From positions 2,666,001-2,730,000 of the forward strand of contig NZ_CP022529.1 in NCBI RefSeq assembly GCF_002237595.1: a stretch of 64,000 nt of DNA, read 5' to 3'. This DNA comes from Labrenzia sp. VG12. GTDB taxonomy: Bacteria > Pseudomonadota > Alphaproteobacteria > Rhizobiales > Stappiaceae. Below are positions 52,818 to 61,675 of the stretch, piece after piece. Below the pieces are notes generated by a model. The model did no database searches. It saw only the letters and a program-made list of their open reading frames with translations, and was not told the DNA's origin. The translations under genes were made by a program, and so were the position numbers. Numbering within the stretch: position 1 is the first letter of the stretch; every line of letters starts with the position of its first letter.

Positions 52818-53902
52818 CCGGCCTTCTCGACAAGCTTTGCGCCCGGATCGCGGCGGAGGGTCCCCTCACCGTCGCGCAATACATGTCCGTCTGCCTGAGC
52901 GATCCCGAATACGGCTATTACTCAACGCGGGAACCCTTTGGCGCGGCCGGTGACTTCATCACCGCACCGGAGGTCAGCCAGATGTTCGGCGAACTGGTCG
53001 GCGCCGCCTGTCTGTCCGCCTGGGATGCACTGGGACGGCCAGACCGGTTCGAACTTGTTGAACTCGGACCTGGTCGCGGCACGCTGATGGCAGATCTTCT
53101 GCGCGTCGCCGCCCTGCGTCCGGCTTTCCTGAAGGCAGCCCGGCTGAGCCTTGTCGAGACCAGCGACCGTCTCAGGAAGATCCAAAGCGCAACGCTGAAA
53201 GGCGCTCCGGTCCAGCCAACCTTCCGGGACCGGTTCCAGGATGTGCCGGAGGCGCCGCTGCTCCTGGTTGCCAACGAGTTTTTCGACGCCCTGCCGATCC
53301 ATCAGTTCGTCAAGACCCCGGACGCCTGGCAGGAGCGCCAGGTTGGCGTGAACGAGGCCGGCGACCTGATCTTTGGCCTCGGCACCGCCGCTTTGCCCGA
53401 GGCAGCTGTTCCGGCTTCTGCCCGAACCGCCCCTCAAGGCGCCATCCTGGAAACCCAACCGGCCGCCAATGCCATTGCCGAGGAGATCGGGCAGCGGATT
53501 GCAGCATGCGGTGGAGCGGCGCTCTTCATCGACTACGGCTACTTGAAGACCGCACCCGGCGACACGCTGCAGGCGCTCCATAGACACCGCTACGACAACG
53601 TCCTTGCTCATCCCGGAGAAGCGGACCTGACGGCACATGTCAATTTCGAGAGCCTCGCCGCGGCGGCCGTGAAGGGCGGCGCGGCCGCACTGCCGCCACT
53701 GACGCAGGGCGACTTCCTGCTTCGGTCCGGCCTGCTGGAGCGGGCCGGAGCCCTCGGGTCAGGCAAGTCCCACGATGATCAGGAAGCGATCCGCGACGCG
53801 GTCGAGCGGCTTGCCGCCCCCGACAAGATGGGCGACCTCTTCAAGGTCTTGGCTGTGACAAACTCTGGATTAACATTCCCACCGTTTGACAGCGCGCCCT
53901 GA
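52814..53902 (+). CDS. MidA/NDUFAF7-like SAM-dependent methyltransferase
   Basis: A 362-residue protein of the DUF185/MidA family. It has YMSVCLSDPEYGYYSTREPFGAAGDFITAPEVSQMFGEL, the SAM-binding LVELGPGRGTLMADLL, NEFFDALPIHQF and FIDYGYLKTAPGDTLQALHRH. The mitochondrial orthologue NDUFAF7 dimethylates an arginine of NDUFS2 in complex I; the bacterial target is probably the homologous NuoD arginine (inference). Translationally coupled to lgt. Confidence 0.93.
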   Translation: MTGLLDKLCARIAAEGPLTVAQYMSVCLSDPEYGYYSTREPFGAAGDFITAPEVSQMFGELVGAACLSAWDALGRPDRFELVELGPGRGTLMADLLRVAALRPAFLKAARLSLVETSDRLRKIQSATLKGAPVQPTFRDRFQDVPEAPLLLVANEFFDALPIHQFVKTPDAWQERQVGVNEAGDLIFGLGTAALPEAAVPASARTAPQGAILETQPAANAIAEEIGQRIAACGGAALFIDYGYLKTAPGDTLQALHRHRYDNVLAHPGEADLTAHVNFESLAAAAVKGGAAALPPLTQGDFLLRSGLLERAGALGSGKSHDDQEAIRDAVERLAAPDKMGDLFKVLAVTNSGLTFPPFDSAP

Positions 53903-53949
53903 AGCCCCAAGGATCAGGCGGTTTGCATTTCCCGTGTGCAGGAGCTCTC

Positions 53950-54714
53950 ATGAAACTTGAATCGGATGCCCTGAAACTGGACGGCCTCGCGCACGGCTTC
54001 TTCACGCGCGAAGGCGGTGTTTCCGAAGGCATCTATGCCGACCTCAATATCGGTCTGGGCTCCGACGACAGGCGTGAGCATGTTCTTGAGAACAGAAACC
54101 GGGTTGCGGCGACATTCGGCACCGGCGCAGCGCAGCTGGTCTCGCCCTATCAGATCCATTCACCGGACGTGATTGTGGTCGATGCGCCCTTTGCCGCGGA
54201 TGCAGACCGCAAGGCCGATGCCCTGGTGACCGCGACCACCGGTCTCGTTCTGGGCATTTCCACGGCCGATTGCGGCCCGGTTCTTTTCGCCGATCCGGAA
54301 GCTGGTGTGATCGGCGCGGCACATGCCGGCTGGAAAGGCGCGGTATCAGGTGTCTTGCAGAACACCGTAGCGGCCATGGAAGGTCTTGGAGCCTCCAGAG
54401 CCAACATCACCGCGGTTCTCGGACCGACCATCTCGCAAGCCGCCTATGAAGTCGGACCTGAATTCCATGCACGGTTTTGGCAAGAAGACAGTGACAACGC
54501 GGCCTATTTTAGGGCCTCCGAAAAGCCGGACCATTTCATGTTCGACCTGCCGGCCTTCATCACGGCCAGGCTTGCGTCCCTGGGATTGAAGACGGTCTCC
54601 GACATGGCGCTCTGCACCTATTCCGACGAACAACGGTTCTTCTCCTACCGCCGGACAACTCACCGGCGGGAACCGGACTACGGCCGCCAAATCAGCGCAA
54701 TCGCGATTCTTTGA
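53950..54714 (+). CDS. pgeF: peptidoglycan editing factor PgeF
   Basis: A 254-residue multicopper-polyphenol-oxidase-fold (laccase-like, DUF152) protein. E. coli PgeF (YfiH) removes misincorporated L-Ser from peptidoglycan precursors. HGFFTREGGVS, QIHSPDVIVVD (His), GISTADCGPVLF (Cys) and AAHAGWKGAVSGV (His) are the active-site segments; YRRTTHRREPDYGR is at the C-terminus. CAGGAGCTCTC precedes the ATG. Between the MidA-like and M24 genes. Confidence 0.94.
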   Translation: MKLESDALKLDGLAHGFFTREGGVSEGIYADLNIGLGSDDRREHVLENRNRVAATFGTGAAQLVSPYQIHSPDVIVVDAPFAADADRKADALVTATTGLVLGISTADCGPVLFADPEAGVIGAAHAGWKGAVSGVLQNTVAAMEGLGASRANITAVLGPTISQAAYEVGPEFHARFWQEDSDNAAYFRASEKPDHFMFDLPAFITARLASLGLKTVSDMALCTYSDEQRFFSYRRTTHRREPDYGRQISAIAIL

Positions 54715-54723
54715 GGACACATC

Positions 54724-55881
54724 ATGGCCCTTCATTTTACCGAAACCGAATTCGCGAACCGCTTTGACCGGCTCAAGGCGGTCATGGAAGCGGAAAAACT
54801 CGATGCCATGTTGCTGTTTGCGCAGGAGAGCATGTACTGGCTGACCGGCTACGACACGTTTGGCTTCTGCTTCTTTCAGTGCCTGGTGGTCACCGCCGAC
54901 GGCCGCAAGGTGTTGCTGACCCGCTCCGCCGACGAGCGTCAGGCCAAGCACACGTCCAACATCGAGGACATCCGCATCTGGATTGATCGCGGTGCGGCCA
55001 GTCCGGTTGGTCAGTTGAAGGAAATGCTGTTCGACATGGACCTGCTCGGCAGCCGGCTGGGCATCGAATACGACACCCACGGCATGACCGGCAGGATCGC
55101 CCTTCAGATCAACGAGGAACTGTCGAGTTTTGCCGACATCCGGGACGCCTCGCCGCTCGTTCCGGAGCTTCGTGCCGTCAAGAGTGCGGAAGAGATCGCC
55201 TATGTCCGCAAGGCGGCCGAACTTGGCGACAAGGCCTATCACGCCGCGCTCGACGAAATCCGTCCGGGAGCCGACGAGGGCCGCATCCTGTCTGCCATGC
55301 AGGGCGCGATCTTTGAAGGCGGCGGTGATTATCCGGGCAACGAGTTCATCATCGGGTCCGGCCGGGACGCACTGTTGTGCCGCTACAAGGCCGGCCGGCG
55401 CACGCTTTCCGACCAGGACCAGATCACCCTGGAATGGGCGGGAACCTACCGGCACTATCATGCCGCGCTGATGCGCACCGTGGTCATCGGCACTCCCACC
55501 GACCGGCACCAGGAAATGTACCTGGCGACCCGCGAGGCGCTTGCAGCTGTCGAAACCCAGCTGGTCCCAGGAAAGACCTTCGGCGATGTCTTCGACGCCC
55601 ATGCCGAACGCATGGATCATCACGGCATGATGCCTCACCGGCTGAACGCCTGTGGCTATTCGCTGGGCGCGCGGTTCACGCCGAGCTGGATGGACATGCC
55701 CATGGCCTACAAGGCGAACCCGGCCGAAGTGAAGCCGAACATGGTCATTTTCATGCACATGATCCTGATGGATTCCATCACCGGCACAGCCATGACCCTC
55801 GGCCAGACCTATCTGACCGGTGAGGGCGCGCCGGAATGCTTATCCACGCTGCCTCTCGACCTGCCGGTCAAGTCAGGCTAA
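54724..55881 (+). CDS. M24 creatinase-fold protein lacking the usual metal ligands
   Basis: A 385-residue protein with the two-domain layout of aminopeptidase P/creatinase: N-terminal domain to about residue 150, then a pita-bread domain. In active M24 peptidases five residues (D, D, H, E, E) bind two metals. Here the first segment reads LEWAGTYRHYHAALMRT (237-252) with E and A in the Asp positions, the GHG(I/L)G segment reads CGYSLG (310-315), and the IEPG-type segment reads FMHMILM. It is therefore probably a metal-free hydrolase like creatinase, or a non-enzymatic member. It follows pgeF by 9 bp in the operon. Confidence 0.88.
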   Translation: MALHFTETEFANRFDRLKAVMEAEKLDAMLLFAQESMYWLTGYDTFGFCFFQCLVVTADGRKVLLTRSADERQAKHTSNIEDIRIWIDRGAASPVGQLKEMLFDMDLLGSRLGIEYDTHGMTGRIALQINEELSSFADIRDASPLVPELRAVKSAEEIAYVRKAAELGDKAYHAALDEIRPGADEGRILSAMQGAIFEGGGDYPGNEFIIGSGRDALLCRYKAGRRTLSDQDQITLEWAGTYRHYHAALMRTVVIGTPTDRHQEMYLATREALAAVETQLVPGKTFGDVFDAHAERMDHHGMMPHRLNACGYSLGARFTPSWMDMPMAYKANPAEVKPNMVIFMHMILMDSITGTAMTLGQTYLTGEGAPECLSTLPLDLPVKSG

Positions 55882-55970
55882 ACCATGTGCACCTTTTGCG
55901 GCCCGGCCTGTTTGAGTCGGTTTCAGGGGCCGCATCCAGACCGTTACTGACCGCGAGCGCCAGGCCTTTC

Positions 55971-56492
55971 ATGCAAACTCCGTCCCGTTCGAACCGTTTC
56001 TTTTATCCGCGCCTGATCGCCGGCTTTCTTCTGGCTGCCGGCCTCGCAGCCTGCCAGGCCACGCCGCAGCCACCCAACCCGGTCTCGACACCGACCCCTG
56101 TTCCGGCCCTGTCCGGGCCTGTGGATCCGGAAGAAGGCGTTACGCTGGCGTTTGAACCCTTCACCGGTGCGCCTGGCAACATTGCAGACGAACTTTCAGA
56201 ATTCATCGGCTCGGAAGCCCGCAAGCAGGGCATCACGCTTGTCCGGCGTATCGGCGCGGCGGCAACCTATCGCGTCAACGGCTATCTGTCCGCAACGGGG
56301 CAGCCGTCGAGCGGCACCGTGTTCTACGTTTTTGACATCGTCGACAGCAGCGGCCGCCGGTTGAAGCGAATCTCCGGGACGGAAGCCACCGGAGGCGCTT
56401 CCGGCGATCCCTGGCAGTCGGTGAATTCCGGCACCCTGTCACGCATCGCCAATCGCTCCATGGTGGAAATCAAGGCTTGGCTCAACCGATAA
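55971..56492 (+). CDS. predicted lipoprotein
   Basis: A 173-residue lipoprotein. The signal peptide ends in lipobox LAAC (Cys27), followed by a Pro/Thr-rich linker (about residues 30-50) and a compact domain with GVTLAFEPFTGAPGNIADELSEFIGSEARKQGITLVRR and YRVNGYLSATGQPSSGTVFYVFDIVD. The fold looks like a small DUF/NTF-type secreted domain; not recognised by name. It is the last gene of the lgt-type block before prs. Confidence 0.8.
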   Translation: MQTPSRSNRFFYPRLIAGFLLAAGLAACQATPQPPNPVSTPTPVPALSGPVDPEEGVTLAFEPFTGAPGNIADELSEFIGSEARKQGITLVRRIGAAATYRVNGYLSATGQPSSGTVFYVFDIVDSSGRRLKRISGTEATGGASGDPWQSVNSGTLSRIANRSMVEIKAWLNR

Positions 56493-56733
56493 TGAATTGC
56501 TTTGCCGGGTAATTGCCGCGCTGCGTCATAAAAAATCAAAAAAAGCGGCAGTTCAGCGCGAACGGCTGTTGTCGTCCCGGTGCTTGGTTGTTACAACGCC
56601 GCCGCCTGCCGAGGGTTTCCGTCAGGGACTCGCGGCACCCGGCACTCGACTTACGACCTAAGCCTGTTCCGCGTGTTGACAGGGCCACCTGACCCTCGTC
56701 GACCCGCCGTCGCACCAGAAGGACTTGCGGCTC

Positions 56734-57666
56734 ATGAAGATCGTCGCGGGCAATTCCAACCGAGCCCTGGCTGAGGAAATCTCCAAATATCTGGACGCTC
56801 CTCTTGCCAAATGCCAGGTCCGGCGGTTTGCCGACCAGGAAATCTTCGTAGAAATCCAAGAAAACGTGCGCGGCGAAGACGTCTTCGTCGTGCAGTCGAC
56901 CAGCTACCCGGCAAATGACCACCTGATGGAACTGCTCATCATCATCGATGCGCTGCGCCGTTCCTCCGCCCGCCGGATCACCGCCGTTCTGCCCTATTTC
57001 GGTTATGCCCGCCAGGACCGGCGCGCCTCCGGCCGGACACCGATTTCGGCCAAGCTGGTCTCCAACCTGATCACCGAAGCCGGCGCAGACAGGGTCCTGA
57101 CCATGGATCTCCATGCCGGTCAGATCCAGGGTTTCTTCGACATTCCGACCGACAACCTTTTTGCCGCGCCGGTCATGACCCGCGACATCAAGGAACGCTA
57201 CGCCACCGACAATGTCATGGTGGTCTCTCCGGATGTGGGCGGTGTGGTCAGAGCCCGTGCGCTGGCCAAGCGTATCGAAGCTCCGCTCTCGATCGTCGAC
57301 AAGCGCCGCGACAAGCCTGGAGAGTCGGAAGTTATGAACATCATCGGCGATGTGAACGGCTTCGACTGCATTCTGGTTGACGACATCGTCGACAGCGGCG
57401 GCACGCTGTGCAACGCAGCCGACGCTCTGCTGGCCAAGGGGGCCAAGTCGGTCACGGCCTATATCACCCACGGTGTTCTGTCCGGCGGTGCCGTTGCGCG
57501 CGTCACCTCCTCCAAGCTGAAGGAACTGGTGATCACCAACTCCATCGAGCCGACCGCAGCCATCGACGCCGCCGCCAACATCCGCGCCATCTCGATCGCC
57601 CCGTTGATCGGCGAAGCAATCAACCGCACGGCCCTGGAAAAATCGGTCTCGAGCCTGTTCAGCTGA
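56734..57666 (+). CDS. prs: ribose-phosphate pyrophosphokinase
   Basis: A 310-residue PRPP synthetase. The N-terminal MKIVAGNSNRALAEEISKYL is the family start. Also present are FADQEIFVEIQENVRGEDVFVVQS, DLHAGQIQGFFDIPTDNLFA (metal and ribose 5-phosphate binding), the flexible loop RRDKPGESEVMNIIGDV, and the PRPP-binding CILVDDIVDSGGTLCNAA. It makes PRPP for purine, pyrimidine, histidine and NAD synthesis. The longer TTG start 9 bases upstream is unlikely; AAGGA precedes the ATG. Terminator at 57691. Confidence 0.98.
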   Translation: MKIVAGNSNRALAEEISKYLDAPLAKCQVRRFADQEIFVEIQENVRGEDVFVVQSTSYPANDHLMELLIIIDALRRSSARRITAVLPYFGYARQDRRASGRTPISAKLVSNLITEAGADRVLTMDLHAGQIQGFFDIPTDNLFAAPVMTRDIKERYATDNVMVVSPDVGGVVRARALAKRIEAPLSIVDKRRDKPGESEVMNIIGDVNGFDCILVDDIVDSGGTLCNAADALLAKGAKSVTAYITHGVLSGGAVARVTSSKLKELVITNSIEPTAAIDAAANIRAISIAPLIGEAINRTALEKSVSSLFS

Positions 57667-57690
57667 ACCTGACGGGCTGAAAATCGGAAA

Positions 57691-57716
57691 GCGCCGGCCT
57701 GTCCGGCGTTTTTTTT
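57691..57716 (+). terminator. terminator of prs
   Basis: GCGCCGG-CCTGT-CCGGCG stem followed by eight T, 25 bp past the stop codon. Confidence 0.92.
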
Positions 57717-57793
57717 GTTTGCGGGGGAGGAAAAGCCCACATTGGTCATCCTGGCCGCAGCGCAGCGGAGGGAGCCCCGCCTTTTGAGGACAC

Positions 57794-57822
57794 AACGTTG
57801 GAAGGCAAACATCACCAACGTT
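57794..57822. promoter_or_regulatory. inverted repeat upstream of the BMP-type ABC operon
   Basis: Perfect 8-bp arms AACGTTGG (57794-57801) and CCAACGTT (57815-57822), separated by 13 bp. It is 127 bp before the substrate-binding protein gene. Possible operator for a repressor of the operon; no T tract follows, so it is not a terminator. Confidence 0.45.
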
Positions 57823-57948
57823 CCCGGCCGCCTAAAAAATTTTCCCGTTTGTTCAAAAAATCAGCGCTTCAGCCCCCCTGCCCAGCTTGTGGGCACGCAT
57901 AAACTGTGTTCAAATTTTGGAGTCAAAAAAGACTTCCAGGGGTTCCAG

Positions 57949-58956
57949 ATGATCAATTCAAAACCGTTTTCGAGGGCCCGCCGGGCCTTGTTGTCGGCTG
58001 CGCTGGCCGTCACAGTTACTGCTGGGCTTGCCTATTCGCCTGTCCAGGCCGCCGACCCGATCAAGGTCGCTGCGATCTACACCGTTCCGGTCGAGCAGCA
58101 ATGGGTCAGCCGCATCGACAAGGCCCTCAAGGCCGCCCAGGAACGCGGCGAGATCACCTACACCTTCTCAGAGAACGTCGCCAACACCGACTATGAGCGC
58201 GTCATGCGCGAATATGCCGAACAGGGCATGGATCTTGTTGTCGGCGAAGCCTTTGCCGTGGAACGCGCTGCGCGCAAAGTCGCAGCCGAATACCCGGAAA
58301 CGGCTTTCCTGATGGGCTCTTCCTTCGGACCGGCCAAGCCGAACTTCGCCGTCTTCGACAACTGGATCCATGAACCGAGCTATCTCTCGGGCATGATTGC
58401 CGGCGCCACCACCAAGTCCAACGTGATCGGCATGGTCGGCGGTTACGCCATTCCGGAAGTGAACCGGCTGATGCATGCCTTCATGGACGGCGCAACCTCC
58501 GTCAACCCGGACGTGAAGTTCCTGGTGACCTTCATCAACTCCTGGTACGACCCGCCCAAGGCCAAGGAATCCGCATTTGCCATGATCGACAAGGGTGCCG
58601 ACATTCTCTACGCAGAACGTTTCGGCGTTTCCGACGCCGCCAAGGAGAAGGGCATCCTGGCCATCGGCAATGTGATCGACACGGCCGGCGATTATCCCGG
58701 AACGATCCTCTCCTCCGCGCTGTGGCACATGGAGCCGACCATCGACAAGGCTGTCGGCGCCGTCGTTGAGGGCAGCTTCGAACCTGCCGACTACGGTCCC
58801 TACAGCTTCATGTCCTATGGCGGCGGCAGCTTCATCGTCGACGAAAGCCTGGCACCGGCCGACGCGGTTGCGGCAGCCAAGGAAAAGGAACAGGAGATCC
58901 TCGACGGTCTGTTCCGCGTCAACGTCAACGACAGCGAACCGAAATCCACCATGTAA
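57949..58956 (+). CDS. BMP family ABC transporter substrate-binding protein
   Basis: A 335-residue periplasmic protein of the basic-membrane-protein/nucleoside-binding family. Signal peptide ends SPVQA-ADPIKVA. The binding-pocket regions VAAIYTVPVEQQWV, YAEQGMDLVVGEAFAVERAARK, LMGSSFGPAKPNFAVFDNWIHEPSYLSGMIAG and FINSWYDPPKAKESAFAMIDKGADILYAERFG are typical. BMP proteins bind nucleosides or related bases. The ATG follows CCAGGGGTTCCAG. Heads the operon with the ATPase, two permeases and a deaminase. Confidence 0.92.
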   Translation: MINSKPFSRARRALLSAALAVTVTAGLAYSPVQAADPIKVAAIYTVPVEQQWVSRIDKALKAAQERGEITYTFSENVANTDYERVMREYAEQGMDLVVGEAFAVERAARKVAAEYPETAFLMGSSFGPAKPNFAVFDNWIHEPSYLSGMIAGATTKSNVIGMVGGYAIPEVNRLMHAFMDGATSVNPDVKFLVTFINSWYDPPKAKESAFAMIDKGADILYAERFGVSDAAKEKGILAIGNVIDTAGDYPGTILSSALWHMEPTIDKAVGAVVEGSFEPADYGPYSFMSYGGGSFIVDESLAPADAVAAAKEKEQEILDGLFRVNVNDSEPKSTM

Positions 58957-59051
58957 TGGAAATTTCCGGTGGCCGGGGCCTACTCCCGGCCACTGCCTTT
59001 CTTGCCGCGCCCCCGCTGCGGCCCCCTAGAACCCGATTTCCGGAGCTCCGC

Positions 59052-60596
59052 ATGACGGAACCCGCTGAAGAGGCTGACGTCGTCCTCCGGCTCGACGGCA
59101 TCACCAAGCGTTTTGGCGCGCTGACCGCAAATGGCGATGTCTCGCTCGATCTGAGCCGAGGCGAGATCCTTGCCCTGCTGGGCGAAAACGGCGCCGGCAA
59201 GACAACACTTATGAACATCCTGTTCGGTCATTACGTGGCTGATGAAGGCCGCGTGCTGATCAATGAAGGCAGCAGACTTGTCGAACTCGAACCCGGCTCG
59301 CCCCACGCGGCGCTCGAAGCCGGCATCGGCATGGTCCACCAGCATTTCACGCTCGCGGAAAACCTCAGCGCGCTCGACAATATCCTGCTTGGCACCGAAC
59401 GCCTTGCGGCGCTGGCCTCCGCGCGAGCCCCCGCCCGGATGAAGCTGGAAGATCTGATGGACCGGTCCGGCCTGAATGTCGCGCTGGACACCCGGATTTC
59501 CGACCTGTCCGTTGGCGAAAAGCAGCGCGTTGAGATCCTCAAGGCACTTTACCGGGACGCACGCGTTCTGGTGCTCGACGAGCCGACCGCCGTCCTGACA
59601 CCGCAGGAATCCGAAACCCTGTTCGCCACCCTGAAGAAGCTGGCTGCAGACGGGCTCGGCATCATCTTCATCTCGCACAAACTCGCTGAAGTCGTGGCGT
59701 CCTCGAACCGGGTGGCGGTCTTGCGCGGCGGCCGCAAGGTGGCCGACCTGCCGACGGCCGAAAGCGACCAGCGCAAACTTGCCGAACTCATGGTCGGTCA
59801 CGAGATCACGGAGCTGGTCCGATCCCCGGGAAAGCCGGGCGCAACGCTGTTTTCCCTGGCGAATGTCTTTGCCGGTCACGGCCGCGATGCGCTGCTGGAC
59901 GCCGATCTCGACCTGAGATCAGGTGAAATTCTGGGTATTGCCGGCGTATCGGGCAACGGCCAGACGACACTCGCGCGCGTTATCTCGGGACTGGAAGCCG
60001 TCACCGCGGGCACCCTCAGCCTGGAGGGCGCGCCTCTGACCCACGCCGATGCCAGGCACATGATTGATCTTGGTCTCGCACGCATTCCGGAGGACCGGCA
60101 TCACGACGGTATCGTGGGGGCGATGAGCGTTGCGGAGAACCTTGCCATTGAGAGTATCCGCAAGCCCGAAAACCAGCGTTTCGGTCTGTTGCGCTTTGCA
60201 GCCCTGCGTGAAAGGGCCAAGGCCCTGATCAGCGCCTATGACATTCGCTGCCAGAGCGATGCCAGTCCCGCACGGCTGTTGTCCGGCGGCAACATCCAGA
60301 AAATTGTCCTGGCCCGAACGCTGGAAGCCAAACCGAAGGTCGTGCTTGCCGCACAGCCCTCTCGCGGACTGGATGTCGGGGCAACATCCGACGTGCACAA
60401 ACGCCTGCTGGCCGCCCGCGAACGCGGCGCCGGCGTCATTCTGATTTCCGAGGACCTGGACGAACTCATGCGCCTTTCCGACCGCATTGCCGTGATCCAC
60501 CGGGGGCACCTGTCCCGGGCGGAGGCGACGGAAACCCTTGATCGCGCAACGCTTGGTCTGCGCATGGCCGGACATGGCGGCGAGGCGGCAGCATGA
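59052..60596 (+). CDS. ABC transporter ATP-binding protein, fused double domain
   Basis: A 514-residue duplicated ATPase. Domain 1: Walker A GENGAGKTT, signature LSVGEKQRVEIL, Walker B VLVLDEPTAVL. Domain 2: degenerate Walker A GVSGNGQTT and signature LSGGNIQKIVLAR, Walker B-like KVVLAAQPSRGLDVG (Asp replaced). This asymmetric layout is that of nucleoside importers (BMP/NupO-type). GGAG precedes the ATG. It ends overlapping the first permease gene in ATGA. Confidence 0.94.
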   Translation: MTEPAEEADVVLRLDGITKRFGALTANGDVSLDLSRGEILALLGENGAGKTTLMNILFGHYVADEGRVLINEGSRLVELEPGSPHAALEAGIGMVHQHFTLAENLSALDNILLGTERLAALASARAPARMKLEDLMDRSGLNVALDTRISDLSVGEKQRVEILKALYRDARVLVLDEPTAVLTPQESETLFATLKKLAADGLGIIFISHKLAEVVASSNRVAVLRGGRKVADLPTAESDQRKLAELMVGHEITELVRSPGKPGATLFSLANVFAGHGRDALLDADLDLRSGEILGIAGVSGNGQTTLARVISGLEAVTAGTLSLEGAPLTHADARHMIDLGLARIPEDRHHDGIVGAMSVAENLAIESIRKPENQRFGLLRFAALRERAKALISAYDIRCQSDASPARLLSGGNIQKIVLARTLEAKPKVVLAAQPSRGLDVGATSDVHKRLLAARERGAGVILISEDLDELMRLSDRIAVIHRGHLSRAEATETLDRATLGLRMAGHGGEAAA

Positions 60597-61675
60597 TCCG
60601 GTTCGAACCAAGAGGCCCTGTTCCCGTTACCCGTGTCCTGGCTGTCACGCTGGCCGCCGCGGTGGCAGCCCTGCTGCTCGCGGCGATCCCGATGGCCTTC
60701 GCCGGCCTCTCCGTCTTCGAGGCCTATGGCCTGATGGTCAAGGGCGCTTTCGGATCGGTCTTTGCCTTTACCGAGATGCTGACCCGGGCGACCCCGCTGA
60801 TCCTGACAGGTCTGGCCGCGGCGGTCGCCTTCCGGGCGAAGCTCTGGAACATCGGCGCGGAAGGCCAGCTTTATGCAGGCGCGCTCGCCGCCGTTGCGGT
60901 CGGCACCGGCCTGGTTTCGGGTCCCTCCTTCATTCTGATCCCGCTGGTCGTTCTGGCAGGTGCGCTGGCGGGCGGGCTCGTCATGCTCGGCCCGACCCTT
61001 CTGAAGACCCGGCTCGGCGTCGACGAAGTCGTCACCACGCTGCTGCTCAATTTCGTCATTGTGCTGTTCGTTCAGATGATGCTGGAAGGACCCATGCAGG
61101 ACCCGATGGGCATGGGCTGGCCCCAGTCGGAGCCCATCCTTGATGAGGCCGCCTTGCCCAAGCTGATGGCACGGATGCGCATCCACTGGGGTCTGATCCT
61201 GGCTCTCGTCGCCGCGCTCGGCGTCTATTTCCTCCTCAAGCGGACGGTCTGGGGCTTCGAGATCCGGGCGGTGGGCGAAAACGCCGCCGCTGCGCGCCAT
61301 GCCGGCATTCCGGTCACGGGCACCTTCATCCGGGTTGGTCTTCTGTCCGGTGCTCTCGCCGGACTGGCCGGTGTCGGCGAGGTCGCCGGCCTGAAAGGCT
61401 ATCTCACGGCGGACCTTTCCCCGGGCTTCGGCTATTCCGGCATTGTGGTGGCCATGCTTGCCGGCCTGTCGCCGGTCGGCGTGGTGCTGGCAGCGCTTTT
61501 CATCGCCAGCATTTTTGTCGGCGCCGATTCCATGTCGCGCGCCACAGGCGTTTCCAACTACCTTGCCGATCTCATCGTCGCGATGGCCCTGCTCTGCGTT
61601 CTGGTGTCCGGCCTGTTCCTGAGGTTCAAGATCCGCTTTGTCGGTGGCCCGGCCGCGAAGGAGGCTGCCGAATGA
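60593..61675 (+). CDS. ABC transporter permease (nucleoside-type), first subunit
   Basis: A 360-residue inner-membrane protein with about ten helices, of the BPD_transp_2 family. GLAAAVAFRAKLWNIGAEGQLYAGA and GVDEVVTTLLLNFVIVLFVQMM, then VGENAAAARHAGIPVTGTFIRVGLLSGALAGLAGVGEVAG and GFGYSGIVVAMLAGLSPVGVVLAALFIAS, are diagnostic of the NupP/BmpF-type permeases. It overlaps both neighbouring genes by 4 bases, so translation of the whole unit is coupled. Confidence 0.94.
   Translation: MIRFEPRGPVPVTRVLAVTLAAAVAALLLAAIPMAFAGLSVFEAYGLMVKGAFGSVFAFTEMLTRATPLILTGLAAAVAFRAKLWNIGAEGQLYAGALAAVAVGTGLVSGPSFILIPLVVLAGALAGGLVMLGPTLLKTRLGVDEVVTTLLLNFVIVLFVQMMLEGPMQDPMGMGWPQSEPILDEAALPKLMARMRIHWGLILALVAALGVYFLLKRTVWGFEIRAVGENAAAARHAGIPVTGTFIRVGLLSGALAGLAGVGEVAGLKGYLTADLSPGFGYSGIVVAMLAGLSPVGVVLAALFIASIFVGADSMSRATGVSNYLADLIVAMALLCVLVSGLFLRFKIRFVGGPAAKEAAE

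Noticed and set aside
54346..55758. 470-codon minus-strand open frame opposite pgeF and the M24-like gene
   Set aside because: Shadow of two well-supported genes with good ribosome binding sites on the plus strand.
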